Positions 25,111 through 38,900 of a stretch of DNA of 64,000 nucleotides are shown here, in pieces (position 1 is the first letter of the stretch; each line of letters opens with the position of its first letter). This DNA comes from Pegea sp. RAD2-039 (lineage: Eukaryota > Chordata > Thaliacea > Salpida > Salpidae). Under the pieces are notes generated by a model that saw nothing but the letters and a program-made list of their open reading frames with translations, ran no database searches and was not told the origin of the DNA. The stretch lies in NCBI GenBank assembly GCA_034620365.1, contig JAQGEQ010000287.1:248001-312000 (forward strand), written 5' to 3'. The position numbers were made by a program, and so were the translations under genes.

Positions 25111-26320
25111 GCGGAAACAACAGAAATAAATTTGAACCTCAAAAACAAAAGTCAAGTTTAAGAAATAGTTAGCGAGTTTTACCATTTTTTTAAAAAAAGA
25201 ATATCTTTAAAAACATTTTTCCTAATAAGCTTTTTGTACTAGCAAACAACATTTCTATTTCATTTTTCAAATTGTTTAATTTATTGATGAATGGCTTAAA
25301 TATTCTAAACTGAGCAAAAATGATTGCTTTTCAACCTAGCACGTTAGTATTAATTCTATTTTTGTTAACTCATCATCTACTTACTTTCAACTTACAACTG
25401 AATACATCAATACAAAATAATAACAATTTATAACACATATAACTTTAATTATTATTTTAAATTAAAATAAAAGTTTTCAGTTTACACTCTAAGTAATATA
25501 TTGTTATTTGATTAGAACTATTATTTATTCTGAGTTTAATTTCAAAAGAAAGGCTTTTAATATAAGGATAGATAAATGATTAAAGTTTATAGAATAACAT
25601 ACCAAAAATAAAAAAACTCAAAGTTAGTAGCTACATAAGATCTTTTTTTGTAAAATAAATTTATTTTAGAGACAAAAGGAAAAGCTGTCGAAATGATTTT
25701 CTTAGTTTTTTAGTTGAAACACCTTTTAGACTTCGCTTTGATTAAGCAATATAGAAAATCGTAAACATCTTTTTAAGGAAAAATTACGTAATTTGAAATT
25801 GGATTGCTTCAAACAGTTTTTTTCGTGTTTGACCCGTTTTTTCGTTGTGATCTGATGAAACACTGACGAAATTTTTTAGCATTTACAATGACCAGTGAAG
25901 CATCACAAAAACATATCCAATTTTACCAAATTTGCTTTGCTCTTGGACAAAGTAAAAATTTCAAAAATTAGGTCAATGAAGCATTTATAAGGTGGATGGT
26001 ATTTAAAGCATTCCGTTTTGTATTTTAAACTAGAGTAAGGAAAGACCTAGTAGAATAGCAACGAATTTTTTGAAATGACTTGAACACTATTTTTTATTTT
26101 TTATTACTGCTAATTATAATTATTTTATAATTTTAGCCATTTTAGTAATTTTTACACATTTTTGCAGACAAGTTTTCCGTAATACTTTTTTAATCATTAA
26201 ATAGATAGAAGCTAACTTTAAAGAATAACATCTTTAAGATGGCTTTAGGAAATGGAGAATTTGTCGAAGTCTTTTTTCGAAAGAAATCTTTTCTTTTGAA
26301 CAAAAAGCAATTTGAACTAG

Positions 26321-28547
26321 CAATAAAATCAACTGATTTTGAAGGTGTGAGAAGCTCAGGAAAATCAAGACGTTTAAGAACTGCTTACACCAACACACAG
26401 TTGCTTGAACTTGAAAAGGAATTTAACTATAACCGTTACCTTTGCCGACCACGAAGAATTGAAATAGCTTCATTTTTGGATCTAACAGAAAGGTAAGAAA
26501 AAAATCTAACTTTCATCACACTTGATTAACTTTCGTTTAAAAGTTTGGATTGAGTGAAACTTTAAAATCTTTTCATATTTAAACACTACAAAATATTTAA
26601 TGTATGATTTTGATCAAGAGAATCTTCTGAAATGATACTAAACATTTAACGAAGTAAGATTTAACCTCCCTTTTCGAGTAATGTAAAAGTGAATTTTTTT
26701 CAATTACTTAGCAAAGTTTAGTTAACCGGAGTACCATTTTTTTGCTTCTTTTTATAATCATAGTTTGCATCTTAAGATCAGATCATTGATCTTAAAATGA
26801 TTTAAATTTAAGATCGTATTTAAATGGTCAAATAGTGGTTAACAAAAAATGTTTCTTCTCTTATCGCTTCTGATCTGAAACCTCAATCTTAGTAGGAATT
26901 TATAGATTACTGTTGAACAATAAACCAAGCTACAAAATGAATTTCATTTACTTTGAAAATCAAGTTATTCGTGTCTTTAAAATGCTCAGTTAAATATTTT
27001 TTGGTGAAATCATCTTTTTAATGCATAAATATATTTTATTTGTCTAAGATTTTTAGTTGAGATTTATAAAATCTCTTTCATTGCATTTTTTGTTCAATTA
27101 CTTTTTCAGACAAGTCAAAGTGTGGTTTCAAAACCGCAGGATGAAGCACAAGCGACAACAACAACATGAACAACAACAGCTTATTGGTCAACAGAAATCA
27201 CCAACCCAGTCAAAAGAATCTATACCAAACCATGAATCGAATGAATCTTCTTCTAGTGACATTGAAGAGAGCGAAAAATCATCTAATAACTGTCATCAAT
27301 TAGAACAAACAGTGAGTGAAAATACAAACAAGCAGTTGGACAATGTAAGTCGGGAAAAAAAGACTACGAGCCAAGATACTACAGAACTCGGTTTAGAAAA
27401 GGATGCTGGTTATCGAGAAGTATTTGGAATTACTGAAAGCTCGGAATCGTTTGAAAATCTTACAAATGATGAAACGAGCGCTAGCACCCAAGAAGCCCAA
27501 GGACCTAGCTTCTGTGGGTCAGCAAGTGATCAAATAAATGTATCTGAGACTCAACCTATGATTCATCAAGATTCACATCAAAGCTTTGATTCATCAGTTT
27601 CTATATCAACTTGTTATTCAAACGATAAACCATTAGCAAATGTGAATAATTATTATTCAGTTAACAATACTAACCCACCAACATCATTTAATGTCAATGA
27701 GGCTACTAATATTCAACCAGCCTTTCATGAAAGCTATTGGTCCAAACCTACAGAGGTCGACCAACCTTATTCGGTTAATTCCTCCGAAAATGATAAAGTT
27801 AAACAATTTTACCGAAACTCTTATGAGTTTCCAGCAAGTAGTAACGGTTACTATAATTGGCAATCAAATTTCTCTCAAGTATCTCATCCATTGATAACAG
27901 ACCCTTCACTTTTCCCCTCAGTATCATCAATAAACTTCTACAAGACATCATCTAATTGCACTCATCTTACAAATGGCAATGGTTTTTATAACCCATCAAA
28001 AAGTTTGTCGTATACTGGTTCGTTTGATGGCAACCGGCATTCATATAACACTGCAGTTGGACCATTCACAACTCCATCAATGAATACTTCCTTCACTAAC
28101 AACCCTACTTCTGTCGAGTTACCTGCAGATCAAATTGTGAGTATGGGGCTTGAGGCTGGTAGTACAGACGCTGTTAGTACAACTAAACAAACCAGGCAAT
28201 TCTCTTCAAGTATCGACGACGGAACATGGCAACAACAAGATTATAAAGTTTTAAAAGGTCATAGTTCACAGGTTTTTAAGCAAGAGCCATCAACCATACA
28301 GTTGCATAGTAATTGGCAAAGCAACTGCGCTTTGCCACAAAATTGGCCAAGTTCTTTGCCTACTGCTCATAGTGCAAGATCGTCTTTAGCTGATGGTAGA
28401 AGCAACACATCTGCAGGCTTTTGGAATAGTTCAAACCAATTTTTTGCCCGTAAGCAGAATAATTATTCCCAAGCAGCCAGTGAAATTGGTCAAAATTTTC
28501 CAACTGCTGGTGTTCTTAGCAATGCTCACAAGGTGCTTGATATGTAA
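26321..28547 (+). CDS. Hox2: Hox2/proboscipedia-class homeodomain protein, exons 2-3
   Basis: This encodes an anterior Hox transcription factor, nuclear and DNA-binding. Exon 2 ends at 26492 (AG|GTAAGA) and exon 3 spans 27110-28547; the intron splits the codon of homeodomain Arg43. The homeodomain (26365-26492 plus 27110-27161) has Hox2 signatures [26 protein letters not shown] and [21 protein letters not shown], with Trp48, Phe49 and Asn51. Exon 3 then adds about 460 residues of S/N/Q/T-rich, probably disordered sequence with a short Q-run just after the homeodomain. Joined to exon 1 it would give about 757 aa, in the range of long proboscipedia proteins. The exon 2 start is uncertain: acceptors before 26249, 26321, 26345 and 26360 all keep phase; I chose 26321 for its upstream pyrimidine tract. 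The frame also continues upstream to an ATG at 26239, but that need not be a real start. Confidence 0.92.
26365..27161 (+). other. Split homeobox (60 codons interrupted by a 617-bp intron)
   Basis: Residues 1-42 and two bases of codon 43 lie at 26365-26492; the rest of Arg43 to residue 60 lies at 27110-27161. The intron is GTAAGA...TTTTTCAG. An intron near this point of the recognition helix is known in several Hox-class homeoboxes. Confidence 0.9.
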
Positions 28548-28710
28548 AAGTCAACTATTTTTAGTGGTAGAATTTTTTTTGCAATTGTTCTTCTCTTATC
28601 CGCCATTTTCATGTTACTGAGCCAATGTAAGATGAAAACAGCCATGTTGTGCATGTTGTCGAAAACGTCTGTTCAAACATATACCCTGTGCACGCTGACA
28701 ACAAACTTTC

Positions 28711-28716
28711 AATAAA
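28711..28716 (+). terminator. Polyadenylation signal AATAAA of Hox2
   Basis: This is the first canonical AATAAA after the Hox2 stop codon (TAA at 28545-28547), giving a 3' untranslated region of about 190 bases. The flanking sequence to about 28900 is less AT-rich, so a longer 3' end is possible. Confidence 0.5.
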
Positions 28717-28899
28717 CGTTCATTTCTTAGTGCTTTGTTTGTGCGAACGTTCATCAGCTTTTTTTGCAATACTACATTTTGGCGTAGATTGAAATTTTAA
28801 TCATTATTTGAGCGTACACACTACCATCTAGGTAGGTACATTGCTGCGCAGTGCTACAAGCAGTCGAACCTGAAGCACTCTCAAACCATCGGAGAAAAA

Positions 28900-31547
28900 G
28901 CTTGCAAATCACAACATTTTATGAAACAATTTTTTATGAATCAACGATTGGTTTTTATGATTGAACTTTTACGGTTGAGGCTTACAAATTAAGGTGCTAA
29001 GCCAACCAACTAGCTTTGTGAATTGTTGTGCTTTATCTAAGGTTGCAACCAGCTTAGATAATGTTTTGAATTAAAGTTATCATGTCAGATGGTAAAATGT
29101 TTTTAGTTTCCATATTCTAAATGAAAGTCAAAAATCAAATTTGTTTTTTGTAAAGTTTATAATAAATTAATGAATTAACAAAAATATTATAAACATTATA
29201 AAGTTCTTTTTTATGCTGATACTTTATAGCTTTTGTAATAGATGCTATATTTTTAAGCTTTTATATAAATTTATTAAGAAGACCGTTTGTAAAAGTAAAG
29301 TAAAAGCTGTTTGTAATTTGTTAAAGTTACTTTACGATGAAAGTAAACTATAATGCACCGCAAAATTTTGCCTAACTCTTTAGTTTTTGACACTTTTGAT
29401 CTGTTTAATTAGTTTACTTACAAGATTTTTGTTTCATAAAGACTCATAAGATTTAAGATTACTCTGAAATCAGTTTGTTATTGTAAACAGTTTCATTGAA
29501 GCATTTATTTATGACAAAAAACTTTGTTTTGGCTTATCTCTTGGATTCAACGATTTCATTTTGTTTACATTGTATTCTAATTTTGTTTGAAAAGTAGAAT
29601 AAAGCAAACAAAAATGTATCATCTTGTTACGCGTTTAATCGTTGTGTTTCAAAATTAATAAACTTTCCTTACAACTTGAGCGACAGTTAGAAAGAAGAAC
29701 TTCTACAAAATTCTTAGTTGATTAGATCAATTTTTTATAGAAACCTTTATTTCAATCTTTATTTAAATATTAATCTGTGTATGAGTCAAAACAAGAACAT
29801 TAAAAAACTTTTATTTAGCTTTTTTAAATTCATCATCTGATATAAGTAATTACAATTATTTCAGTTCTAAAATTTGTCTACTTTCAACTGCAGTTTGCTA
29901 CGATTCAAAAAATAATTTGTTGTTTTTTTATTTATTTATATTGCGAAGAAATAAGTTATTAATTATCAATATTAATCATGTTTTTATCATACAAACCAAG
30001 AAATATTTGAAAACAAATTCTTTTTGATATATTGCTATTATACATGGTGCAACCTAAAAGCTATTCTAAATATTTGATAATTTAAAAAAACACGCAAAGA
30101 TTTTATCTAGACTTATTCACATGAAATATTATTTTTTTCAGCCGTCATGTAATGTATTTTATTTATGTCGTCTCTTATAATAAGTAAATTATGAAAAGTA
30201 GTTTTTCTATAGCAACTCGAAACTTGGTGATTGACCCAAATGTTCTTTAAAAGTTCACATGATATGAGAAAATGACAATCTCAGCTAGTTTTTCTTTTTT
30301 CAATTATCTTTCATCTTTCAACTTTTTGGAACATTTTCTGTCTATATCAACGCAGATATCACTTTAGTTTCAGACAGTCTGTTCTGTCTACAATAACTTC
30401 TTATGCTTGAACTTTGATCGTAACAATTAAAAAGTGGCTTAAATTAAAAACGTTTATCATTATTTGTGACTATATTATTTGGTAAATATTTCAAAAACAT
30501 TTTTGACTTCATCTTTTTCATTTGAATTATAAAATAACATCTGCGAAGAAATGTCAGAAAAAATTTAAGTAAATTATTTAAACGAAAACTACACTTGATA
30601 TTGAAGCAAATTATTTTGAATTATTGTCTTAATACATCTAAAATGTAGAACAATAAAACGAAAATTCTTTTAGTCTTTTTATCAAATGTTTCAATTTTGA
30701 TTATTTATCTTGGTTTAAATCTATGATATCTAGCAAAAATTTTATTTTTTTTATTCCAGTGATAATACTTAATGGTTTGTTGGGCATTAACATTTGCTTC
30801 AGTATTATCTGATTTGTTCAAATATATATTTCTTTTATTATGAAAAAAATTTTGTAGGTGAACAATTTATGTATTGCTGATTTTTTGACATATAAATGCT
30901 TATCTTAATTAATAGCAAACTATAAAGAGTAGTTTTTGATTTACTTAAAAGTGTTTTTATATTTTATTTATCTGTAAATAGTATTAACTTATCTTTAAAT
31001 TCGGAAGTCATTTTTCACACGTAAGTTTGTTATGAAGTTATTAAGACTTTTTATGGTAAAGTAGTTAGTACAAAACCTTGTCTAATTAAGTGTGACTAAT
31101 TGCTGTTAATATAAAAACAATATAAACTTAATTATTTATTTATGATAAAATATAATTAAGTTAGATAATTTTTCTGCTATCATTAGAGACAAATACTAGA
31201 AATAAAAAGAAAAATATTAAGTTATGACAGGCAGAATTCTTAATAGGAATTTTCACTATTCAACTATCAAGTCCAAAATATTATTGCACAGTTACATAAA
31301 AGACAAAATCAAAGCTTTTCAGAAAAAAGTTTCATTAAAATGGAATTATGTACAAAATAAACATTTACAGGATTTGTAATTAGTTTAATATTCAGCTTAT
31401 GTTAGAGTGTGTTAAGCTTATATAACCTTGTTTATGAATTTGAGGTGAAAAGGCAAAATAGGAGAGAAAATTTGATGTTTTACTTTTTTGATTAAAGCAA
31501 GCTTACGATGATAGTTTAAAAACATTTCAATATTTTCACCATAATCC
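28900..31547. other. AT-rich intergenic DNA between Hox2 and the minus-strand gene
   Basis: No Hox1 homeobox or other exon is recognisable on either strand. Confidence 0.55.
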
Positions 31548-31553
31548 TTTATT
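31548..31553 (-). terminator. Polyadenylation signal (AATAAA on minus strand)
   Basis: TTTATT on the plus strand lies about 130 bases beyond the minus-strand stop codon at 31685, a normal distance for the 3' end of the 289-aa gene. Confidence 0.45.
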
Positions 31554-31684
31554 CACAAACTGAAGGTTTTAGATTAACTGCAAAGAAAGCAAAATGATAA
31601 AAACACTCGATAAGAAAGATTTCAGAGATCGTTGGCGTCTTGACCTCAATTTCAACTGGAATTTTTTTTTAGGACAAGCCTCAT

Positions 31685-32847
31685 TTAGCCCTCCATCAAA
31701 GAACTCAGCCATCTTTCACATTTCAAACGAGCCTTTGCTGTTGGTGACATCGTTTCTTCGTCGTCTACGTTTTGCCGTAAGTCTTCAAGACCAGGGGAAG
31801 ACTTTTGTGTGTCATGACGTAAAGATGCAGCCACGATTTGTTTATGACGTATAAGCCGTGCTTGGTGCGAAGACCGGATAGATGGGGGGCGCTGTTGACC
31901 GCGGGGATACCTTAACATTAAAGATTCATTGCACACCATTTCAGGTATCGTAGTACGAGGTCGACTGGTTGTCAAGCGCGGAAGGAAGCAGGTGCGCGAT
32001 GCGTTGTGATGGAGATAGGTGTTCGTTGCTATTGGATATTGTAAATTACGAGATGAGAATACGATACTGCGGGTTTGAAGACTGCGGTCCCAAAATGGTC
32101 GAAGAATATTTCGACACCGATAAGTTGGCTTTTGAGAATGGTCTATGCGTGCTGGGCTGAAAAAGAAAATCTCATAAATGTAATTCAGACAGTTTTTAGA
32201 ATAATTTCTTTCTTTTACAGAGCTTAAAATCACATCTTGTAGCTTTGGATGAATATTTATTTTATCTTTAATCAACTAATTACAACAAAATTTTCGTTCA
32301 TTTTCGATATCTTAGGTTTTGAGAAAATCCTTTTTAAATAAAAAAAAAAACAAAATTAATCTGAACCTATTTTGGCGGATTTCCATCTCAGTGCCTCCTT
32401 GATTGTCCTTCGTCTGCAATATGTTACCGTAAAAGTCATTATGAAGGGTCTTCACCGCAGACAGAGTATCTTGATATAATGGTCTTGAACGAGAAGAGTT
32501 GCTTGCTTCACAATTACTTGCTGATAAACGATGTTTAGTTGGAAACTGATTTTGCCTCTGATTTGCTGCAATGATAAAATTAAATATGTTTATTGAATCA
32601 AATCATTTGAAGTAAATCAGTTTTATTCTAAGCTGCAAATAAGTTGACCTTTTTGGAGTAAGCCTAACATTTCAACTTTGCTTCGATTGCCGAGTTGCTT
32701 CTTTGTTTGTGATGAGTAACTCGATCTTTCACGCCAACTAACGGGCACGGGGCCAAATGAGTCTGCTGCCAGGGTAACAGCGGTACGTTGATGATCATTG
32801 TTAAAAAATGATCTGGCTGATTGGAATTGAACTTGAGTTGTAGCCAT
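31685..32847 (-). CDS. Three-exon gene for an unrecognised basic 289-aa protein
   Basis: Minus-strand exons run 32847-32649, 32565-32367 and 32156-31685. Acceptors are TCATTGCAG and TTTTCTTTTTCAG; donors are G|GTCAAC and G|GTTCAG, both weak but in phase (1 and 2). The joined frame is open for 290 codons. It begins MATTQVQFQSARSFF and ends KCERWLSSLMEG. The product is rich in R, S, N, Q and T, with no signal peptide, membrane segment or catalytic motif that I can see; it looks largely disordered. The ATG sits in a good context (GAAATGG). GC content is well above the flanks, as for the other exons here. I do not recognise the family. The reading frame preserved over three exons argues for a real gene. 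Plus-strand ORFs over the same bases (31594-31854, 31969-32160) are shadows. Confidence 0.72.
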
Positions 32848-32999
32848 TTCAACAGAAAGTCGTTAAAATCAGCCTTGTGTGGCTTAAATAAAAGTTTTTG
32901 AAACTTATTTGAAGTTAATATTTTAAATGATTTTAAAAACAAACTTTTGGTGGAAGAGTTCTGTTTAAAGCGTAGCAATTACTCAGGTTAAAAGTTGTA

Positions 33000-35900
33000 A
33001 AATATTTTTTCGTTTATTGAACTTAATCTAATGTCGCCAGTTTAAATTTTAAAGAAAAAATGAAACAAGTATTAAGAACTTTAATGAAGAGTCTTGAATA
33101 AGAATTAAGGTTCCCTAATTTTTAATAGAATATTTTTTAAAGTTCAACGAAATGATGACGTCATCTACTAAAGAAACAATTTACCAAAAAATTCATTCTT
33201 TCAGACAGTATAGATTTTACTAATTTACAAACATTTTCTAATTTCCATTATTTAGAAAGGTAATTTAATTATGTGAAAAGCTTAGATCTATTTACAACAC
33301 TTTTTGACAAAAATCTAATTTACAAAATTAAGAAGGTATCTAAGAAGTTCAAAAGATTTAGTTCATAGTTTTAACCATAATCAGACTATAAAGTAAAACT
33401 ATATAGTAAAAATATTTGAAGATGAAAAGAATGAATTTAGATTTCAATGTTTGATTATCTAAAACTATTTGCAGTAAGGCTTTAGTACTAATGTGTATCC
33501 TAAAGAAATCATAAAAACTGTCAATAAATAATTATTTAGTTTAAAAGGTTGCCTTCTAGAAACCTGCTTGTCTATTTTAAGTGTACTCAAGAAAACATTG
33601 TGATGTCTTTAATTTGAAATGTTTCTATCGCCAGTTTGTTTTGTGTTAATAACTGGTTGTATTAGACTCTAATTTTTTTTGTAAATGATTTTTAGATACA
33701 AAATGGGGGTTCTTTTTAAACTTTACCAGTTCAACTGCCTGAAACAATTGTAATAATGTGATTAAAGCATCTTAGCATCAGACTATCAAAACAAAATTTT
33801 CTCTTTGAGCTTTAATTTATGAACTTTTTCCAACTTTCATTTCTTTCTAAATTAAATTCTATAATGAGTCTGGTACGTGAGAAAATTTGCAAAAGGTAAT
33901 ATTTAAAAAAAACATGTTAAGATGCAAAAAAAGGTATGTGCTTAATCTTTTAAAAGAAAAGACCAAAATCTAAAGGCACCAAATTAGTATACAAGTCCTA
34001 CAAATGCTTGGAATGTGCACATATGCTTATACTGTCTAAATAGTTCTGTGGTAGACAACGCTTTTTAGTGGTCATTGTTAGTACTTGATATACCACCCAA
34101 CCAGAAATTTTTTTCTTTTTTTAATTTTTTATTTACTGTAAATAAACACGCTTGAGTTGAATTTCAGCAGTTTGTATGCTATTCTTTTGTATGTCTTCCA
34201 TGACTGCTATACCTATTTTCAATTCTTATTTTCTTATTACTAAAAGAAAATGTTGATTGAAATTTTCAGCACAACTATTTACTGAGTTTACTTAATTGAG
34301 GTAGTTTATATGAATTTTTGAATGAAATCATGTTTTGAATTAAATTAAGAGTACATCATGTGTTTCTGCTCATTTCTTTTAAGATCAATAAAAGCACTTT
34401 TACTTTTTTAACAATTTCTAAAGCTCTTAACTTTTTAAAAACAACATTTTACTTGATTAGCTTTAAAACACGTCAAGTTAGAACAAACAAAAATAATTAA
34501 AACAAAATGTCTTTAGATATCAAGCATCTTATTATACAAAAAGTGGTTACACCTTGCTGATTAATCTTGAAACCAGTGGTTTTACTCTTTTAATGTGATT
34601 ATGAACTTATAAGCCCTTTGCCTTCGTCGAGTAAAATTTCTATCTAACTGGAACTTCCAAAACTGATCCAAATTAATTTCTCTCTATTTCTTTCTAATCT
34701 TTTATTTAATTTGTAATCATTTAAACATCTACTCTTTAAGTTAATAAACTTGAAAAAAAAACATTTTAGACCTCTCTCTTTGCAGCCTCATTCTATAACA
34801 AAAACCCTTAAGAATAATTAAGGCCCCTATTCTTTAAGACCATCCTGTGAAAACCTTTGAATCTTAGACAAATATCTTTAAGAAAAAGTTTACATTTCTA
34901 TCAGACAGTCTATAAACACTTTTTCAAACTAAATTATTTAGAACTAATCTAAATTTTATATCAAAAATGTATATTTTATGGTTAATATCAATTCATTTTT
35001 TACATAATCATGGCAGCTTATATTCGCATAAGTTATGCCTTATGTACAGACAGTGTACAACAGCTTCCTCATCTAAAAACTAATTACATCCGAAACTTAT
35101 CAATTGATTTAAAGAAAATCTTTTTTACATTGTGTATGTTATGTCTGTTGCTCCGTCGTTCTATTACAACTACCAAAATTCATAATTTGGTTTTGAAGGT
35201 TTGGGTTTAAATGTTCTTTGTCAAATTAAATAATTACATTATACTACAGTTTTCATAAACCTTATCCTTTTAGAATTTAAATTATTTAATAAAGATTTTG
35301 GTTAAGCCAAATGAGAACTATTGTTTAAAATGAAACAACTTTTATATTCTAAATGATGTAATGTAATTTATTTGAAAATAATTTCACTACCTTTTTGTAA
35401 TGGTAAACAAATTTATTGATCACAACATGTAAACCACGCTCAAAAAATGTGTAATAATTAAAAAATTTGCTAAATGTAAAACTTTTATAAAATCTAAGCA
35501 AATATTTAAAATCAAAAATAAATATGGGGATTTCTATCTCTAAGAACTTCTCATAAGTTCTTTGTTAAAATTTCTGGGTTTAAAAGACTTGTCACTTTAA
35601 TTCAACGTACTGAAACCTAACCACTATATAAACAAAAAAACATAAACGCCTTCATCGTCAACACTTAAAAATATGTTGTACAAAACAAGACTAACTTAAA
35701 TTACTTAAACATCAGATAAAAGTTGATGAAAAATAATCTTTTAGGTCCGTAAAGTTTATTTATAAACGATAAAAAAACTTATAAGATCATATTAACAAGT
35801 ACAATCATTTATGTAAATAAAAAAATCAATGTAGCTTAATTTTTTGATGGATTAGCAAACATTTTAAATTAAAAGTGTTTTTGAGTAAGTAGTGTTTACT

Positions 35901-38900
35901 TTTGAAGATAAGTAACTGGCAACAGTGTTTGTAGATGCTTAAATGATGTTATGATTTTATTTATTAAGTTGGGTGGTACAACTAAAATGTTGTAAGTATT
36001 ATTGTATAAGTAACATGGATACAAAATAGAATTAGTTAGAGATTATTTTATATGTCTACTTTGCTAAACAAGTATTTATTCTAATTTACATCAAATTACT
36101 GCATTTGGTTAAAATTAAAGCTTATAATAACGTATTGTTAAATTTGTAAAAGTATATTATTCAATTAGTAAAAATATTTTGGTAGATTATTTCTTTAAGA
36201 TCATCAAAATCAAAAATAGTTTACAAATAGTTTTCTAAAATAATCTTATTCTTAATTACTAAATTAAGCTTATTAAAGATTTAAAAAATCAATAGAAAAA
36301 CTTTTAAATTTAGTAACAACATTTAAAACTTTTAACTTACAATTCCCTGCAGTCTTATTTAGTCTGAAAAACACTTGAATCAGTACAATTCTCTCATGTA
36401 CCTTTTAATTTGTTTATAAGTACTAACTTCGAGTATTTCCGAGTAGCTTTCTAAAAGAAATTTGTCACTCGTACAAATCAATTTAAAGGCATTTAACTTT
36501 CTAAATCACATAAAACTGCAAGCGATTTACTATTTATACAAACTCAATTACAAAATAAAAAACATCAAAGAAAAACCTTTCTCTAATTAAGTCTCAATTG
36601 TTTTAATCTTTCCTGAAAGAAAATTTGCACGACGGGAAATTTCCTCATTTGCAAATTAACATTTGAAACTTTATTAATAGTATAATTACTTTAGCTAATA
36701 CATATTTAAAATAATTAAATAATCTTTAATATAAGCATATAAATGGGAAATAGAAATTGACTTCTCCTTGTAAGTAAACACTATTAAAATTGTAACTAGA
36801 AAATTTATTCTTTCTTGAGTTATGAAAAAAAAAATTTAAAGTTAGTTATCGTAGTAACGCTGAAACAAAGTAAAAATTAGTTCAAAAGATTTACTAACTA
36901 ACTTACAAATGTTCCGTTTCAATGATTTTCTGCTAATTAAACAAAATTGTGAACTAGAAAATAAAAATTAACCCAAAAACAAATAAGAGCTTTTACTAAC
37001 TGCTTATCCTTAAACTAAACACAAATTATCAAAAAAAATTACTGCAATGTTTTTCAACTAAACAATACTTTAAAACTAAACTGTTCAATCCTTAACAGGT
37101 TGCAATACAATAAAAATCATGATATCTAAACGCAGTTGAAGTGTTGTTGAAACAACAAGCTTGTGACAGCACCAAAGAAATGTTGATAGTGTTGCTATGG
37201 CTTTTCCTACGTGAATATGAATGAAACGATAAAAAAACACTTTGGACTTTACAAGCACTTATTACGTATAGATCATGTTACAGCGACATATTTTTGGCTT
37301 TTATTTGGAAAAAGTTGTTGTGGGCAAACTTTAGTAGCATCGGCTAATATTTAAGCTTTTCCTGTTTCACTGTTGTTCAAACAATTTAAACGCTTAGTTA
37401 ACATTTAGCGAGAATGATGAATTACATGCGCTATTGTTCATCAAATCAATTTAAAGTCTATATATGTTGTTTTACTCAACTAAAAACTTGTTTTTCGCTT
37501 TTGCCAAAAATATTCTTAACTAATACCTTAAGATAATCTCTAAATTTTGTTCTTAAAACATCAAGCTAAGCTTTGTCATTTTAGATAATATTTTCAATGA
37601 AAAGCTTTTTTTAATAGCATTCTGTCGTGTTCTGATTAGATTATAATATATGATTTTCTTACTAACTTATATTTCTTCAATGTAACGTTGTTTCAAAATA
37701 TAGTTTTAACTTCGTTTTTCGTAAAATATATTTTTGTTATCTTATAAAAAGCCTTGAAATTGGATTTTAATTCTTTCAAAACTAAAATTGTCATAAAAAT
37801 TATTTTAAAATTCGTCACTGTTACATAACTTCATAAAAAACGCTTGTTTCATAATTTGAACAAATTTAGATTTTTTATTTAGAAATTATCATTTATTCAT
37901 TTATTGACAAGTAAATGATTTATAACCGTAAAAATTTTAGTTTTCCATGTCTCTACAAACTGTTTTGTTTTATAGTTCTTTTAACAAATTTCAAAAATTA
38001 TTTATAAAATATTTATTGTTTCCATTAGAAAACGGTATTGGATTAAATTTAAAGAAAAATCAATTAAAGTTTCGTTTTAAACTAAACGATAGCTTAAAAA
38101 TTACTGAGAATATTTAAGTCAACAACAAATTTTTTTACAATTATTCGTAGATAGTCAAGTAGAACCACTATTTGTCATGTGACTTAAAATAGCTGTCTAT
38201 TTTTGAATAATTATTTATATATACAATTATACCCAATAATTAAAACTATTTAATTTAATATCAAAATAAAATATGTTTATTTATTAGTCAAAATAATATT
38301 TGAACTGTATTTTATAGTTTAAAATTAGTCTAAAGTATATTTAGATATGTGTTTCAATATTAGATAGTTTTTTTAACACCTAATTTATTCTTACTTATTT
38401 TATTACTTAATATTTTAAAAATTTCGATGAAATGAATTTCCAGTAATAATGGTTCGCCTTTAGAGTGGTAGTGCTAAAAACTAATTTGTTTGGCCACCTG
38501 TCTGGAGTCCCACGCATAAAACGCGTATTTCTAAGATGAAGTTTTGTAGAATTAAGTGCGTAGCATTACATGATGAAACTTTTAAAATATTATAAATAAA
38601 ACTATTCAAGAGATTAAACATTTTCAGTTCTCTAAGAAAGTCATCCGAATCTTATTTCAATCAACATTTTGGAAGAAGTTATTTGGTGCTTATTTATTCA
38701 ACTCTAAACATTGTTATGTCAAAAACAACTGAATTAGTTTTGCTTTTTTTATTCAACTTCTTTATATAACAGATTTATTTATGCTGATGACAATTCTCTA
38801 GAGAGTAGTCCGTCTTTGATGACGTTAGCTTTTTTGCTATTTCAAAATTAGCAGTTTTTTAACTAATCTAAGTTTACTTTTTATTTTGTTGAAAACTTTC

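Larger units (their letters stand above)
15949..26320 (+). other. Hox2 intron 1 (~10.4 kb) with possible enhancer islands
   Basis: The intron begins GTAAGT and is mostly very AT-rich with no coding signal. Three less AT-rich islands stand out: 16070-16290 directly after exon 1, 17380-17660, and 21420-21700. A fourth is near 24980-25110. Small ORFs in the islands (minus strand 17369-17650; plus strand 21480-21692) have no recognisable domain and I treat them as by-products of composition. Long first introns of Hox genes often hold regulatory elements. Confidence 0.5.

Noticed and set aside
27691-28620. 67- and 75-codon plus-strand ORFs inside Hox2 exon 3
   Set aside because: They are shadow frames of the long, in-phase Hox2 exon.
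28682-28710. TACCCTGT, the first eight bases of the Hox-linked microRNA miR-10, in the Hox2 3' region
   Set aside because: The match ends after eight bases, the rest of the mature sequence differs, and I find no opposing arm that would make a precursor hairpin. miR-10 normally lies near Hox4/Hox5.
31594-32160. Plus-strand ORFs of 86 and 63 codons
   Set aside because: They lie opposite exon 3 of the minus-strand 289-aa gene, whose splice sites and phase are consistent.
32664-32978. 104-codon minus-strand ORF
   Set aside because: It is an alternative frame over exon 1 of the 289-aa gene and does not connect in phase to the next exons.
38430-38540. Possible tRNA because of GGTTCGCC
   Set aside because: No A box at the right distance and no cloverleaf could be drawn.
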